A stretch of DNA of 64,000 nt from JAPPHA01 sp965220985 (GTDB lineage: Bacteria > Pseudomonadota > Alphaproteobacteria > Rhodobacterales > Rhodobacteraceae): contig OZ244854.1 of NCBI GenBank assembly GCA_965220985.1, forward strand, positions 682,001-746,000, read 5' to 3'. Below, in pieces: positions 36,030 to 45,537 of this stretch. A model generated the notes under the pieces. The model was not told where the DNA came from. It made no database searches and saw nothing but the letters and a program-made list of their open reading frames with translations. Within the stretch, counting starts at the first letter, position 1, and each line of letters starts with the position of its first letter. A program made the position numbers and the translations under genes.

Positions 36030-36059
36030 AACATATCGTTGCAATTGCAACGAAGTCAA
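36030..36059 (-). promoter_or_regulatory. hmgA promoter with operator palindrome as spacer
   Basis: On the minus strand TTGACT (36059-36054) and TATGTT (36035-36030) are separated by exactly 18 bp, and those 18 bp (36053-36036) are a perfect palindrome, TCGTTGCAA followed by its complement TTGCAACGA. A protein bound there would block RNA polymerase directly. The divergent MarR gene starts 55 bp away. That this is the MarR operator is inference. Confidence 0.75.
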
Positions 36060-36107
36060 GGTAAATCTTGCCCGTTCGAACAATGCGGTGCGGTCTGGAG
36101 GCAGCGA

Positions 36108-36554
36108 ATGGCGGAGTCAGTGCAGGAATTCCGGCTTGACGATTTCCTGCCGTGGCAGTTGGCAGAACTCGCCGATCGCGTCAGTCGCGGTCTTTGGGAG
36201 CTTTATCGAGAAAAGTTCGGCATTTCGGTTGCCGAATGGCGGGTGGTCGCCCATCTCAGCCAGAGCGACAAGGTTAGTGTCAGGGAGATCCACGCCCGCG
36301 TGCGCATGGGCAAGTGGCAGGTGTCACGAGCAGCCAGACGGCTGGAGGATCTCGGGTACATCGACAAGCGCACAGGGACGCGCGACCGACGCCTGGTCGA
36401 GTTGTCCTTGACGCCGAAGGGACAGGACATGGTGGACGAGATCGTCCCGCTGGCACTTGCGTACGAAAAACAGTTGCTGGCAAAGGTCAGCGGAAACCGC
36501 GATGCGAAGGAGCTGATCAGAACGCTGCTTCACAGCCTGGAGGAATCAAAGTGA
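36108..36554 (+). CDS. MarR-family regulator of the homogentisate cluster
   Basis: A 148-residue winged helix-turn-helix protein. The core reads ISVAEWRVVAHLSQSDKVSV, then KWQVSRAARRLEDLGYIDKR (recognition helix) and RDRRLVELSLTPKGQ (the wing), all typical of MarR/HpaR regulators. GGAGG precedes ATG 36108; the upstream open frame runs through the operator region and is not coding. The stop overlaps the maiA GTG. Many MarR proteins bind 16-20-bp palindromes and are released by aromatic acids, which fits the palindrome in front of hmgA. Confidence 0.9.
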   Translation: MAESVQEFRLDDFLPWQLAELADRVSRGLWELYREKFGISVAEWRVVAHLSQSDKVSVREIHARVRMGKWQVSRAARRLEDLGYIDKRTGTRDRRLVELSLTPKGQDMVDEIVPLALAYEKQLLAKVSGNRDAKELIRTLLHSLEESK

Positions 36555-37174
36555 CGACGCTTCTTTATGATTACTGGCGATCATCGGCGGCCTATCGGGT
36601 CCGGATCGCATTCAATCTCGCTGGCATTCCATTTGACTCGGTGCCCGTCGACCTCTTGGCCGGCGAACAGCGAGGGGATCAGCATCGAAAGCGCAACCCG
36701 CAGGGGCTGGTCCCCGTCGCCGATATCGATGGCATTGTATTGAGCCAGTCTCTCGCCATCATCGAGTATCTCGACGAGGCGGGGCATTTTTCCTTCCTTC
36801 CGGACGAAATCGTGGGACGTGCCCGGGTTCGGGCAATGAGCTATGCGGTCGCGATGGAGATTCATCCGGTCTGCAATCTCTCGGTCGCAAAGCACGCCGA
36901 GGATGCATCGGGCGGCAACATCACCATGCGGGACTGGATGGCGCGATTCATCCCCCCGGGCCTCGAAGCGCTCGAGGCCATGGTCGCAACCACCGGGGAG
37001 CACTGCTTCGGCGATCGGATCACGATGGCCGATGTCTGCCTGGTTCCGCAGCTCTACAACGCTCGCCGTTGGAAGCTCGAGCTCGACCCGTATCCTTCGC
37101 TTGTGCGGATTTCCGAGCACCTAGAGGCACTTCCTGAATTCCGGGATGCTCACCCGGACAATTTCCGGCCATAG
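36551..37174 (+). CDS. maiA: Maleylacetoacetate isomerase (zeta-class GST)
   Basis: A 207-residue glutathione-S-transferase-fold enzyme that converts maleylacetoacetate to fumarylacetoacetate, the step between HmgA and FahA. The N-terminus YDYWRSSAAYRVRIAFNLAG has the SSxxYRVR glutathione-site motif of the zeta class, followed by NPQGLVPVADIDG and LSQSLAIIEYLDE. The C-terminal helical domain has CFGDRITMADVCLVPQLYNA. Start is GTG 36551 overlapping the MarR stop (GTGA), so MarR and MaiA are co-translated and the pathway's three core enzymes flank one regulatory gap. Confidence 0.94.
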   Translation: MTTLLYDYWRSSAAYRVRIAFNLAGIPFDSVPVDLLAGEQRGDQHRKRNPQGLVPVADIDGIVLSQSLAIIEYLDEAGHFSFLPDEIVGRARVRAMSYAVAMEIHPVCNLSVAKHAEDASGGNITMRDWMARFIPPGLEALEAMVATTGEHCFGDRITMADVCLVPQLYNARRWKLELDPYPSLVRISEHLEALPEFRDAHPDNFRP

Positions 37175-37178
37175 GAAC

Positions 37179-37200
37179 CGACACCTCCCGGTCGGTGTTG
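37179..37200 (+). terminator. Possible terminator after maiA
   Basis: CGACACC (37179-37185) pairs with GGTGTTG (37194-37200) across an 8-base loop, with one G-U pair, and is followed by a T-rich TTGTTC. It is weak but correctly placed just after the maiA stop. Confidence 0.4.
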
Positions 37201-37470
37201 TTGTTCAGACATCACGACCGAGAGATTCCGCACATCCGCGCAATAGCGCGAGATTCGTCACCGCGACGAGAAATGATTGAGGACAATCAGTTTGGCCAAA
37301 GGGCAATCGAATCCAGTTTGTTGCTTCGAATCGTAGCTCGATTTCATTGGCACGACATCTGGGGCGCGGCCCCTCCGTTTCGGCCAAGCCGTCAAGAGCA
37401 TCCATCCATACCAAGCCAGCATCATCTTGTCCTTGTCGCACGTCAGAGGCGATTCTCGACTCTGTCCAGG

Positions 37471-39357
37471 CTAGTCAAAAACATGGATGCACTCGGGTTC
37501 AAAGAATCCTTTTGCACGCACAGCCTCGCGCATTTCCTTTGTGTCTTCTGAGAATATGACGACGACCAAGTCAGAAAGAGCCCTCGAGCAGCATACATAG
37601 AACAAGCGCCTCGTCCGATCGACTACCGAGTCTTTTTCGTTCGCAATGTTCTCTTCATCCGTTCTAGAGAGTTCCGATACGCCAAAATACTTGCCATAGG
37701 AGAAAGTGTTATTAGTCTTTGCCTCCTCATCGTCAACAACGATGATCACTTTGTCGAACTCCGCTCCCTTGATGCCCTGTTGGGTCGCAAATGGCGAGAG
37801 CCTTTCAATGTACCTGCGATATCCCCAAAGTTCCGTTGCGTCAGACTGCATGAACCGCAAGGTAGCGTTTTCTGTCGACTGATCAAGAACCGGTCCGGTT
37901 GTTTTCCGGTACGTATCGATTAGTTCGGCGTACGGTTCATCAAATGCCATCAAGTTCTCGTCTTTCACGAAACCCACGACATCACCAACAGAAACGCCGC
38001 CGTCATTTCCCAACATCGCCGTCAGATCAACAAGCCGTTCATTGAGACCGCTCAAGAGTTGGGCGGGGTCGACGCCGACCAGAGCATCGGGCTGAAAGAG
38101 TTGGCTATGTTTGCGGAGCAGGCGCATGATCTCGAATTCTCGTCCTTCATGCCGTGCAAGCACCAACGGCAAGATGTAGGACAAGAATGGGCGCACAACC
38201 CAAGCCGTCCCGTCAATCAGGCCGGATTTCAGGTCCTGTGGCGATTTGTCGTTGAGAGCGCCATATATCTTCGGGAATCCCAGACGATTCGCCGCCATTC
38301 GATGCACCAACACCAAGAACCGCAGCGCTTGACCATCCTCCTCTTGAAGCCAACCGATGTCACCGTCCTGATCGGCTAGCCAGCAACGGACATCCTCCAA
38401 TCGTTCCTGCCTTTGGTCGTCGGCAGGCAGAATCAATACTCTGGCTGACCCTTTGACTGGCAAGAGTTTGCCATCTTTCGCAATGTGGCGTCCTCGTGTT
38501 TGCTCGAGCTGATCGTCTTCCGCCCTTATCCGGTTGATAACACGAAGCACTGCCTCCGGGCACCGGAAATTCTCGGGCTTTTTCAGAGTCTCCCATCCAT
38601 TTTCACTTGGAATCGGTCCGACACCCTGCATGTAGATTTTTTGCATTGGATCACCAAAGAACCCGAGGCAAAAACTCTCAGGTGCAGTACGCGCCCCCTG
38701 CAACAGGGCTTCCACAAAGGATGGGTCTGTATCCTGACTTTCATCAACAAAGATGAACGGGAAACGCTGTGCCAAAACGGTCTGCATCAGTGAATATCTC
38801 ATGATGAACTCGGGGCCGATCTTCAGGATATCGCTGTGACCGAGGATACCATTTGAATAGTCACTACCGGTCCCGTATCGGAACCGCGGTATTGATCCAA
38901 TATCCGCGAGTTGAAACTGAAAGCGCTCAATGTTCACCTCAGCACGAGCTTTCGTTGCCGTTCTAGTTCTTGGCTTCTCTATCTTTTCCCTTTCCTTTGC
39001 AATTTTCTCGTTCAACTGGCGATTGACCCATTCCCGAAGATTGCCTTGAAATGGCTGAATGACCCCCCAAAGAAAGCTGTGGATCGTCGATGCGTGGAAT
39101 AGTCCGTCATCCCCAACATCACGGCGAATTTCTTCCGCAGCTATGTCAGTGTAGGTGATGCAGGCGATTTGCTGCCCATTTCGACGCAGGGTGGATCCTT
39201 GGGTGCGACCGACATGCACAAGGGCTTTGACAAGCGATGTGGTCTTCCCTGAGCCGGCCCCGGCAACCATGACGAAATTCCGATTACCACTGCCGGCGAG
39301 CCGCTTGTACAGTGCTACGTCGACATCTGAATCGGGCGTGCTGATACGGCCTTTCAT
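37471..39357 (-). CDS. UvrD/PcrA-type helicase, Gabija GajB-like
   Basis: A 628-residue superfamily 1A helicase. Motif I is A-G-A-G-S-G-K-T at residues 32-39, motif II is DESQD at 205-209, motif III GFFGDPMQKIY, and motif VI YVCCSRALSDLVVVIF near the C-terminus. It overlaps the end of the OLD-family gene by ATGA, so the two are co-translated. An OLD nuclease followed by a UvrD helicase is the Gabija arrangement (GajA-GajB), in which the pair blocks phage replication. At 628 residues it is longer than the best-studied GajB (about 490). The region is visibly lower in GC than its neighbours, consistent with transfer. Confidence 0.85.
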   Translation of the reverse strand: MKGRISTPDSDVDVALYKRLAGSGNRNFVMVAGAGSGKTTSLVKALVHVGRTQGSTLRRNGQQIACITYTDIAAEEIRRDVGDDGLFHASTIHSFLWGVIQPFQGNLREWVNRQLNEKIAKEREKIEKPRTRTATKARAEVNIERFQFQLADIGSIPRFRYGTGSDYSNGILGHSDILKIGPEFIMRYSLMQTVLAQRFPFIFVDESQDTDPSFVEALLQGARTAPESFCLGFFGDPMQKIYMQGVGPIPSENGWETLKKPENFRCPEAVLRVINRIRAEDDQLEQTRGRHIAKDGKLLPVKGSARVLILPADDQRQERLEDVRCWLADQDGDIGWLQEEDGQALRFLVLVHRMAANRLGFPKIYGALNDKSPQDLKSGLIDGTAWVVRPFLSYILPLVLARHEGREFEIMRLLRKHSQLFQPDALVGVDPAQLLSGLNERLVDLTAMLGNDGGVSVGDVVGFVKDENLMAFDEPYAELIDTYRKTTGPVLDQSTENATLRFMQSDATELWGYRRYIERLSPFATQQGIKGAEFDKVIIVVDDEEAKTNNTFSYGKYFGVSELSRTDEENIANEKDSVVDRTRRLFYVCCSRALSDLVVVIFSEDTKEMREAVRAKGFFEPECIHVFD

Positions 39358-41555
39358 ACAGCGTCACCTTCTTGCCGGCTGACACCGTCTGCTGCCACGT
39401 CCAGTGTAGCCTCGAGCCACGCCAAGCCTTCAGCGATGTAATGAGGTACATTCCAAGTATCCGGGTCTTTGGCAAGAAGTGCGAGCGCAAAGTCAGTCTT
39501 TTTGAAATTCGAACTATGGACTTTTGCGTGAACACGCTTTGCTAGATCCTCGAGGTCTTGAGGTACGCGAACCCACAGTTTCAGGTCACGATTGGGGGCC
39601 TCTTGTGTCCATTCGAGGTTTTCGTAGGCGAATGCAACTTCGAGCGTGCGGCCCGCTCGTCTCAGTGACTGACCGTTCAGCGTCAAGTCGACCTCGCAAG
39701 GATATGTGACTCGGACCGATCTCAGGCCCAACGTATCTCCATCAAGAGTCTTGCCCGCAGCATCAATTGATAGGAGTTCATCAATCCTTTTCTTGCCAGG
39801 TAGCCACTTCGCTAGCATCTGGTTCGAAGTCACTGCATTGTGTGTTTCCGGGGGGCAAGCGGTGCCCACGGCACTTCCATCTTCTTGATCGCAAACGATT
39901 GCATCTTCGGAATTTTCAACATTCTCATCGCCAGTTGATCCGTTCACACTGTCGAGATCGGTTACGACAAGCGTTGCTATCCCGAGGAACTCAATGAGGG
40001 GGCGAAAAACGTGTGCGTAGGCACCGCCAATTTCGAGTACACTCAAATAACGGGATCGCAGTCCAGGCGCAGACTTTGCAATCATTTGCGGCAAGACCAA
40101 CCTCTCAACGTTTCCCTCCACCAGCACTGCTGCGTCTGCAAAAAAGAGATCGCAATGCGTAAGCTTCAGGTATCGTTCAAGAAAACCCCGACTGGGATTT
40201 TCCGTGTTCTGATTGAACTCCGACAGGTTTAGGATTCTCGAAGCTTGATGAGTGCCCGTACGCTCACGCCGGAAGTACCGGATTGGATCAAAACCGTGTT
40301 CATACAGAATGTGTGGCGAATGCGTGGTCAGGGCGAGTTGGGTGTGGAAACCATCGGCTCCGTCTTCGTCAACAGTCAATACCTCTAGGACTTGATTTGC
40401 GAATACTTGCTGCAACTGTGCATGCAAATGAGCCTCCGGCTCTTCGACAAATATAAGATGCAGGGGCGGGCGTTTCTCTTCAGTTGCACGCCATTGCGCA
40501 TCAGTGTCAAGAATCTCGACGACCATGTAGATGAGGTTTTTGAAGCCTAGGCCGTTGTATTTGTCGGGGAGTGTAAGCCCTTGATCATCCAAGGCATAGT
40601 GAACATGGGCACCGTCTTGGCCACTCATCACCGTCGCCGGATTTAGTGCCGATTTGATAATCGGACGGGGGTTAGTCACCCCTGGATATCCCAATCTTGC
40701 TAGGCGTTGGAAAACATCAGCGAACACCTGTTCAAGATGTTGATTGAGCGACTTCTCGGAATCTGCGAGCGCCCTGATTGCCTTATAATCGTCGCCATGA
40801 CGTTTCAGGTTCCTTTGGTAGTAACGACTAAGATGTCGAGAAAGTTCCTCAGAACGGTTTCCTCCCTCGCTGTCTGACAGATGACGTTGGGCATGCAAGA
40901 AATCTACTTTGATCAACGAATTGACAATGTCCTTCCCCGTACGTCCTTGGTCTCGCAACAACTCTTGTGGTTCGTAGCCCACATTTGGTTCTAGATCATC
41001 ATCAAACTGCTCCTCATCCAAGACGAAATACTTGAACCCATACTCTTTCCGAAGTTCTGTTTCCAGGTACTCGAGAAGTGATCTCGGTGGAACAACATAG
41101 GGCTCCTCCCCTTTCGATTGCTCCAAGTCTGCTACCGCGAACTGAGCCTGCGCATGCCGTTCTCGGAAGCGCGACAGTGCTTCATCTTCATTGCGCGGTG
41201 CGAATGCGACACGAACACCAACCTTGGCTCCCTTCCATTTGAGATTGGGCAAAAGATCAATAACGCGATGAAGGTCTGATTCCTCGACGGCAAACCACAG
41301 ATCAATTGACATCACAGGAAGTGAGGCGTGCTCTTCACCTTCTTCAAAGGCACTGATGTCACTCCATCGACATGCGCTTAAGTCATGAAAACTGACTCTG
41401 TCGCTGGTGCCTCCAACAAAAAAGTGTATGGCGTGGGCAACGGAGGTTTTGCCGCTGTTGTTTGCCCCCACAAAGATCGAGAGCTCACTGTCCAGATCTA
41501 TCTTGACGTCAACAAGACGGCGAAAGTTACAGATTCTGATCTTGCTCAAATACAC
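39354..41555 (-). CDS. OLD-family ATPase/Toprim nuclease, Gabija GajA-like
   Basis: A 733-residue protein. The N-terminal ABC-type ATPase starts VYLSKIRICNFRRLVDVKID and has Walker A GANNSGKTS, a signature-like GLGFKNLIYMVVEI, Walker B LIFVEEPEAHLHAQLQ and the H-loop ALTTHSPHIL. The C-terminal Toprim nuclease has AVLVEGNVERLVLPQMI with the catalytic Glu and LVVTDLDSVN with the metal-binding DxD. This is the class 2 OLD layout. It is longer than the model GajA (about 580), mainly through a long insertion between the ATPase halves. GTG 41555 begins the canonical N-terminus; an ATG 26 codons upstream is also in frame. Low GC suggests horizontal acquisition. Confidence 0.85.
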   Translation of the reverse strand: MYLSKIRICNFRRLVDVKIDLDSELSIFVGANNSGKTSVAHAIHFFVGGTSDRVSFHDLSACRWSDISAFEEGEEHASLPVMSIDLWFAVEESDLHRVIDLLPNLKWKGAKVGVRVAFAPRNEDEALSRFRERHAQAQFAVADLEQSKGEEPYVVPPRSLLEYLETELRKEYGFKYFVLDEEQFDDDLEPNVGYEPQELLRDQGRTGKDIVNSLIKVDFLHAQRHLSDSEGGNRSEELSRHLSRYYQRNLKRHGDDYKAIRALADSEKSLNQHLEQVFADVFQRLARLGYPGVTNPRPIIKSALNPATVMSGQDGAHVHYALDDQGLTLPDKYNGLGFKNLIYMVVEILDTDAQWRATEEKRPPLHLIFVEEPEAHLHAQLQQVFANQVLEVLTVDEDGADGFHTQLALTTHSPHILYEHGFDPIRYFRRERTGTHQASRILNLSEFNQNTENPSRGFLERYLKLTHCDLFFADAAVLVEGNVERLVLPQMIAKSAPGLRSRYLSVLEIGGAYAHVFRPLIEFLGIATLVVTDLDSVNGSTGDENVENSEDAIVCDQEDGSAVGTACPPETHNAVTSNQMLAKWLPGKKRIDELLSIDAAGKTLDGDTLGLRSVRVTYPCEVDLTLNGQSLRRAGRTLEVAFAYENLEWTQEAPNRDLKLWVRVPQDLEDLAKRVHAKVHSSNFKKTDFALALLAKDPDTWNVPHYIAEGLAWLEATLDVAADGVSRQEGDAV

Positions 41556-42272
41556 TGTTTGTGACCTTTTTATTCGAAATTTCGCATGCGCACCTGGATT
41601 CAGGATACACCTTCTCGAACCGATATCCTTCACCAGTTAGACTGGCATATGCTGCGGGCAACGTGAGAATGCAACAGGCAACCGAATTCTAGACGACGAA
41701 TCGTCTTCGAAGCGGTAAAAAAATGCCCAAAAGTCTCTCGATTCTTCACGAGACTATCAATTGAAGAGGGACCGCGGGTTTAACCATTGCCTAAGGCACG
41801 GCAGGTGGTCAAATGCGGCGGAAACCGAAATCAAGGTCGTCGGACAGCACTGTCGTACACGGCAAGAGGAATCAACACATTGCAACTGAAAGGCAACGGC
41901 TCGTGAATGTTAGCAACTGGTCGTTTGAATCCCAAAGCAACGCGGGTGATGTTAGCGATCAAAGTCTGTGAATCTCCTCGTCAATCTTGGTTCAAGCACA
42001 GTTTGCCTCGATTGGTTAGAATCCAACCTATACAGATGATTGCGAAAGCAAAACTCAAACAGCGGTTGTTCATCACACGTCCTCGCACTCCTGTTGTCCG
42101 GAAGAGCCGACACAGAGCGCCCGATTCTCGCCGATTGTACCATTGGTGCTGACCTCACCAATTTGGTTGAGAGCCTCACAGGCCAGATGTAGACTGATCA
42201 AAACAATTGAGCAGTCGTGGTCATGAGCCGAGACCGACGGATTGCCGCAAATTCGGTCAGAGTGAGGATGCA
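41556..42272. other. 717-bp gap beside the defence island
   Basis: The side next to the OLD gene is low in GC like the island itself, and composition returns to the chromosomal norm by about 42250. Short frames on both strands look random. I found no tRNA, integrase or direct repeat that would mark an integration site. Confidence 0.45.
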
Positions 42273-43460
42273 ATGCAGGATGTTTACGTGATCGGCGCAA
42301 GCCGAACGCCAATCGGTGGGTTGCAGGGAGCGTTCGCGGATGTCCCGGCCCCGAAACTTGGCGGTGTTGCGATCGCCGGTGCCATCGCCGACGGAGAAAT
42401 CGAGAAGGAAGCGGTCGAAGAAGTCATCATGGGATGCGTGCTCCCAGCCGGGCAGGGCCAGGCCCCAGCCCGGCAGGCGGGGTTTCACGCAGGGCTCGGC
42501 GATGACGTTCCAGCAACCACCCTCAACAAGATGTGCGGGTCGGGCATGAAAACCGTCATGAACGCCCATGACCAGATCGCGCTGGGGCAGAATGACGTCA
42601 TTGCCGCAGGCGGAATGGAAAGCATGTCCCGAGCACCCTATCTGCTTGGCAACCTGCGTGGCGGAAAACGACTTGGCCACGACAGAGCCGTCGACCACAT
42701 GTTTCTCGACGGCCTCGAGGACGCCTACGAGCCAGGCCGGCTGATGGGAACCTACGCCGAAGACTGCGCCGAGGCATTTCAGTTCACCCGCGAACAGCAG
42801 GACGAATACGCACTGTCATCGCTGGACAGGGCGTTGAAGGCGCAGTCCACGGGCGCTTTCGAGCGAGAAATCGTCTCTGTTTCCGTCGAAGGCCGGAGGT
42901 CCACGACGATTGTCGAGGCCGACGAACAGCCCGGCCTGGCGCGTCCCGATCGAATCCCAACGCTCAAGCCGGCATTCCGCAAGGATGGAAGCGTGACGGC
43001 GGCAAACTCGTCCTCGATTTCGGACGGCGCGGCAGCACTTGTCCTTGCCAGTGAACAGTTTGTCGAGTCACGAAAGAACGGAAACATCCGCCCGTTGGCC
43101 CGTATTGCAGGTCACGCAACACATGCGCAGGCGCCGGGATGGTTCACGACCGCGCCGATCCACGCGGCACGTGCGTTGCTCGATCGCCTCGACTGGTCAG
43201 TTTCGGATGTTGACCTGTGGGAAGTCAACGAGGCCTTCGCCGTCGTTCCGATGGCTTTCGAGCGAGAATTGGGAGTCTCGCGAGACTGTCTGAACATCCA
43301 CGGCGGGGCGTGCGCGCTGGGGCATCCGATCGGCGCGTCAGGCGCGCGCATTCTCGTCACCCTCATTGCCGCGCTGGAAAAGATGCAAGGCAAGCGCGGG
43401 GTGGCCGCGATCTGCATCGGTGGCGGCGAGGCGACCGCGGTCGCAATCGAGAGAGTGTGA
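42273..43460 (+). CDS. Acetyl-CoA acetyltransferase (thiolase)
   Basis: A 395-residue thiolase II-type enzyme that condenses or splits acetoacetyl-CoA. The N-terminus reads YVIGASRTPIGGLQGAF. The acylated Cys is in TLNKMCGSGMKTVM, the catalytic His in GGACALGHPIGASGARI, and the C-terminal Cys in AICIGGGEATA. Length is normal. GTGAGGA lies upstream of ATG 42273. It stands alone between the defence island and the adenine genes. It could dispose of the acetoacetate made by FahA after CoA transfer, though it is 5 kb from that cluster. Confidence 0.93.
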   Translation: MQDVYVIGASRTPIGGLQGAFADVPAPKLGGVAIAGAIADGEIEKEAVEEVIMGCVLPAGQGQAPARQAGFHAGLGDDVPATTLNKMCGSGMKTVMNAHDQIALGQNDVIAAGGMESMSRAPYLLGNLRGGKRLGHDRAVDHMFLDGLEDAYEPGRLMGTYAEDCAEAFQFTREQQDEYALSSLDRALKAQSTGAFEREIVSVSVEGRRSTTIVEADEQPGLARPDRIPTLKPAFRKDGSVTAANSSSISDGAAALVLASEQFVESRKNGNIRPLARIAGHATHAQAPGWFTTAPIHAARALLDRLDWSVSDVDLWEVNEAFAVVPMAFERELGVSRDCLNIHGGACALGHPIGASGARILVTLIAALEKMQGKRGVAAICIGGGEATAVAIERV

Positions 43461-43650
43461 AACGGCTGGCATTCTGCCGATAGCAGTCCGCCCTGCCGAG
43501 AGGAGGGGAATTCCGGCCTGAGATCCCCAGCGCCGCAAACCACTCGAAATTGGACATTTTCGAGGCACCGAACGGTCGGTCGACCCTCAATCTCGGGGCG
43601 TTTTCACGAATTTGGTTGAAAGACGAGCAAATGTCGTGACAATTCGGCCA

Positions 43651-45504
43651 ATGGGCACCGCATCAACAGATCGAACCGGAAGTCTGCGATCGTGGGCCGA
43701 TGTTGCACCCGTTCTTGTTGCAGTTGCAGCGGGACGTGCTCCAGCTGACCTGGTCATCCGCGGCGGGCGGTGGGTCAATGTGCAGACCCGCGAAGTCATC
43801 GAAGACCAGGATATCGCCATTTCTTGCGGGCGATTTGCGTATTGCGGTCCGGATGCCTTCCATACCGTTGGTCCCGGCACCATCGTCATCGATGCCGAGA
43901 ACCGCTTCATGGTTCCCGGCTTGTGCGACAGCCACATGCATGTCGAGAGCGGAATGCTGACGGTCAGCCGTTTTGTCGAGGCGGTCGCTCCTCGCGGGAC
44001 GACATCGATTTTCATCGATCCTCACGAAGTGGCCAATGTCCTTGGAATTGACGGGGTACGCCTCGTGCATGACGAGGCGCTGCTCCAGCCAATCAATGTC
44101 TTTGTCCAAATGCCTTCCTGCGCACCCTCGGCGCCTGGACTGGAAACGACAGGCAGGGAGATCACTCCCGAGGATGTCGCGGAAGCAATGACCTGGCCGA
44201 ACATCATCGGCCTTGGCGAAATGATGAACTTCCCGGGCGTGATCAACGGCGACAAAAAAATGCTGGCGGAAATCGCGGCTACCCAGAGGGCAGGAAAGAC
44301 CGTCGGTGGCCACTATGCATCACGTGACCTCGGGCCCGAATTCCATGCCTATGCGGCGGGCGGTCCTGCGGACGACCATGAAGGCACCTGCGAGGCCGAC
44401 GCGGTTTCGCGTGCACGCCAAGGCATGCGATCCATGATGCGCCTGGGGTCTGCGTGGTACGATGTCAAATCGCAGATCACCGCAATCACGCAACGCGGCC
44501 TTGATCCCCGGAACTTTACGCTTTGCACGGACGATTGCCATTCGGGCACCTTGGTCCACGACGGACACATGGACCGTGTTCTTCGCCACGCGATCGAGTG
44601 CGGTTGTCCGCCGCTCGTCGCTCTGCAAATGGCGACCATCAACACGGCAACCCATTTCGGACTCGAACGCGAAATGGGCTCCATTGCCCCCGGTCGGCGT
44701 GCCGACGTCATTCTGACCAGCGATCTTGCGTCGTTTCCGGTCGAAGTGGTGATCGCGCGAGGCCAGATCGTCACCGATGAGACAAGCCTGTACAACTCAA
44801 AAGCAGACGCGTTCAGGGTCGATTTTTCCACGCGGTTCACGTGGCCGGACGACAGCCGAGAAACCGTCCGGATCGGCCGGACAATGACACCTGAGGATTT
44901 TGCCGTTGCCAATCCCAGTGGACTCGAAGAAATTCGTGTCCGGGTCATCGGGGTCATCGAGAACCAAGCGCCAACGCGTGCGATGGAAATGAGCCTTTCA
45001 GCCGGATCCGACGGCGTTCTTGGGGCGGACACTGACCAGGACATCGCTCATGTCGCCGTCGTTGAACGCCACCGCGCGACGGGTCGCGTGCAGAACGGGT
45101 TCGTCAACGGCTTCGGCTATCGTGGCCGCTGTGCTCTGGCATCAACCGTCGCCCATGACAGCCACCAGGTTATCGTGGTCGGAACCTGTCGGGAGTCGAT
45201 GGCAGCGGCAGTCAATCGCCTGGCCGAGATCGGTGGGGGAATGGTGCTGTTTCGCGACGGCGAGGAATTGGCGTGCGTCAACCTCCCCGTCGCAGGCCTG
45301 ATATCAGATGCTCCTGCCCGAGAAGTAGCCGCACAAGCACAGGAATTGATCGACGGCATGGCGGAGTGCGGATGCACCATGAACAACGCGTTCATGCAGC
45401 ACTCGCTGCTGGCCCTCGTGGTCATTCCAGAGCTGCGGATTTCCGATCTTGGCCTCGTCGACGTCGTCGACTTTGACTTCACTGATCTTTTTGTCTCCGA
45501 TTAG
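43651..45504 (+). CDS. ade: Adenine deaminase
   Basis: A 617-residue amidohydrolase that turns adenine into hypoxanthine and ammonia. Landmarks: GRAPADLVIRGGRWVNV at the start, MVPGLCDSHMHVESGM with the HxH metal site and the Glu typical of Ade, RGTTSIFIDPHEVANVLG, TLCTDDCHSGTLVHDGHMD with catalytic residues, and the C-terminal domain with GAECGCTMNNAF-type and PVAGLISD sequences (visible as GLISDAPAREVAAQAQ). ATG 43651 is chosen; a TTG at 43612 is in frame. The AMP nucleosidase gene follows 33 bp later on the same strand. Confidence 0.93.
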   Translation: MGTASTDRTGSLRSWADVAPVLVAVAAGRAPADLVIRGGRWVNVQTREVIEDQDIAISCGRFAYCGPDAFHTVGPGTIVIDAENRFMVPGLCDSHMHVESGMLTVSRFVEAVAPRGTTSIFIDPHEVANVLGIDGVRLVHDEALLQPINVFVQMPSCAPSAPGLETTGREITPEDVAEAMTWPNIIGLGEMMNFPGVINGDKKMLAEIAATQRAGKTVGGHYASRDLGPEFHAYAAGGPADDHEGTCEADAVSRARQGMRSMMRLGSAWYDVKSQITAITQRGLDPRNFTLCTDDCHSGTLVHDGHMDRVLRHAIECGCPPLVALQMATINTATHFGLEREMGSIAPGRRADVILTSDLASFPVEVVIARGQIVTDETSLYNSKADAFRVDFSTRFTWPDDSRETVRIGRTMTPEDFAVANPSGLEEIRVRVIGVIENQAPTRAMEMSLSAGSDGVLGADTDQDIAHVAVVERHRATGRVQNGFVNGFGYRGRCALASTVAHDSHQVIVVGTCRESMAAAVNRLAEIGGGMVLFRDGEELACVNLPVAGLISDAPAREVAAQAQELIDGMAECGCTMNNAFMQHSLLALVVIPELRISDLGLVDVVDFDFTDLFVSD

Positions 45505-45537
45505 CCAGACAATCCGGAGCGGCGCGCAGGTCAATTC

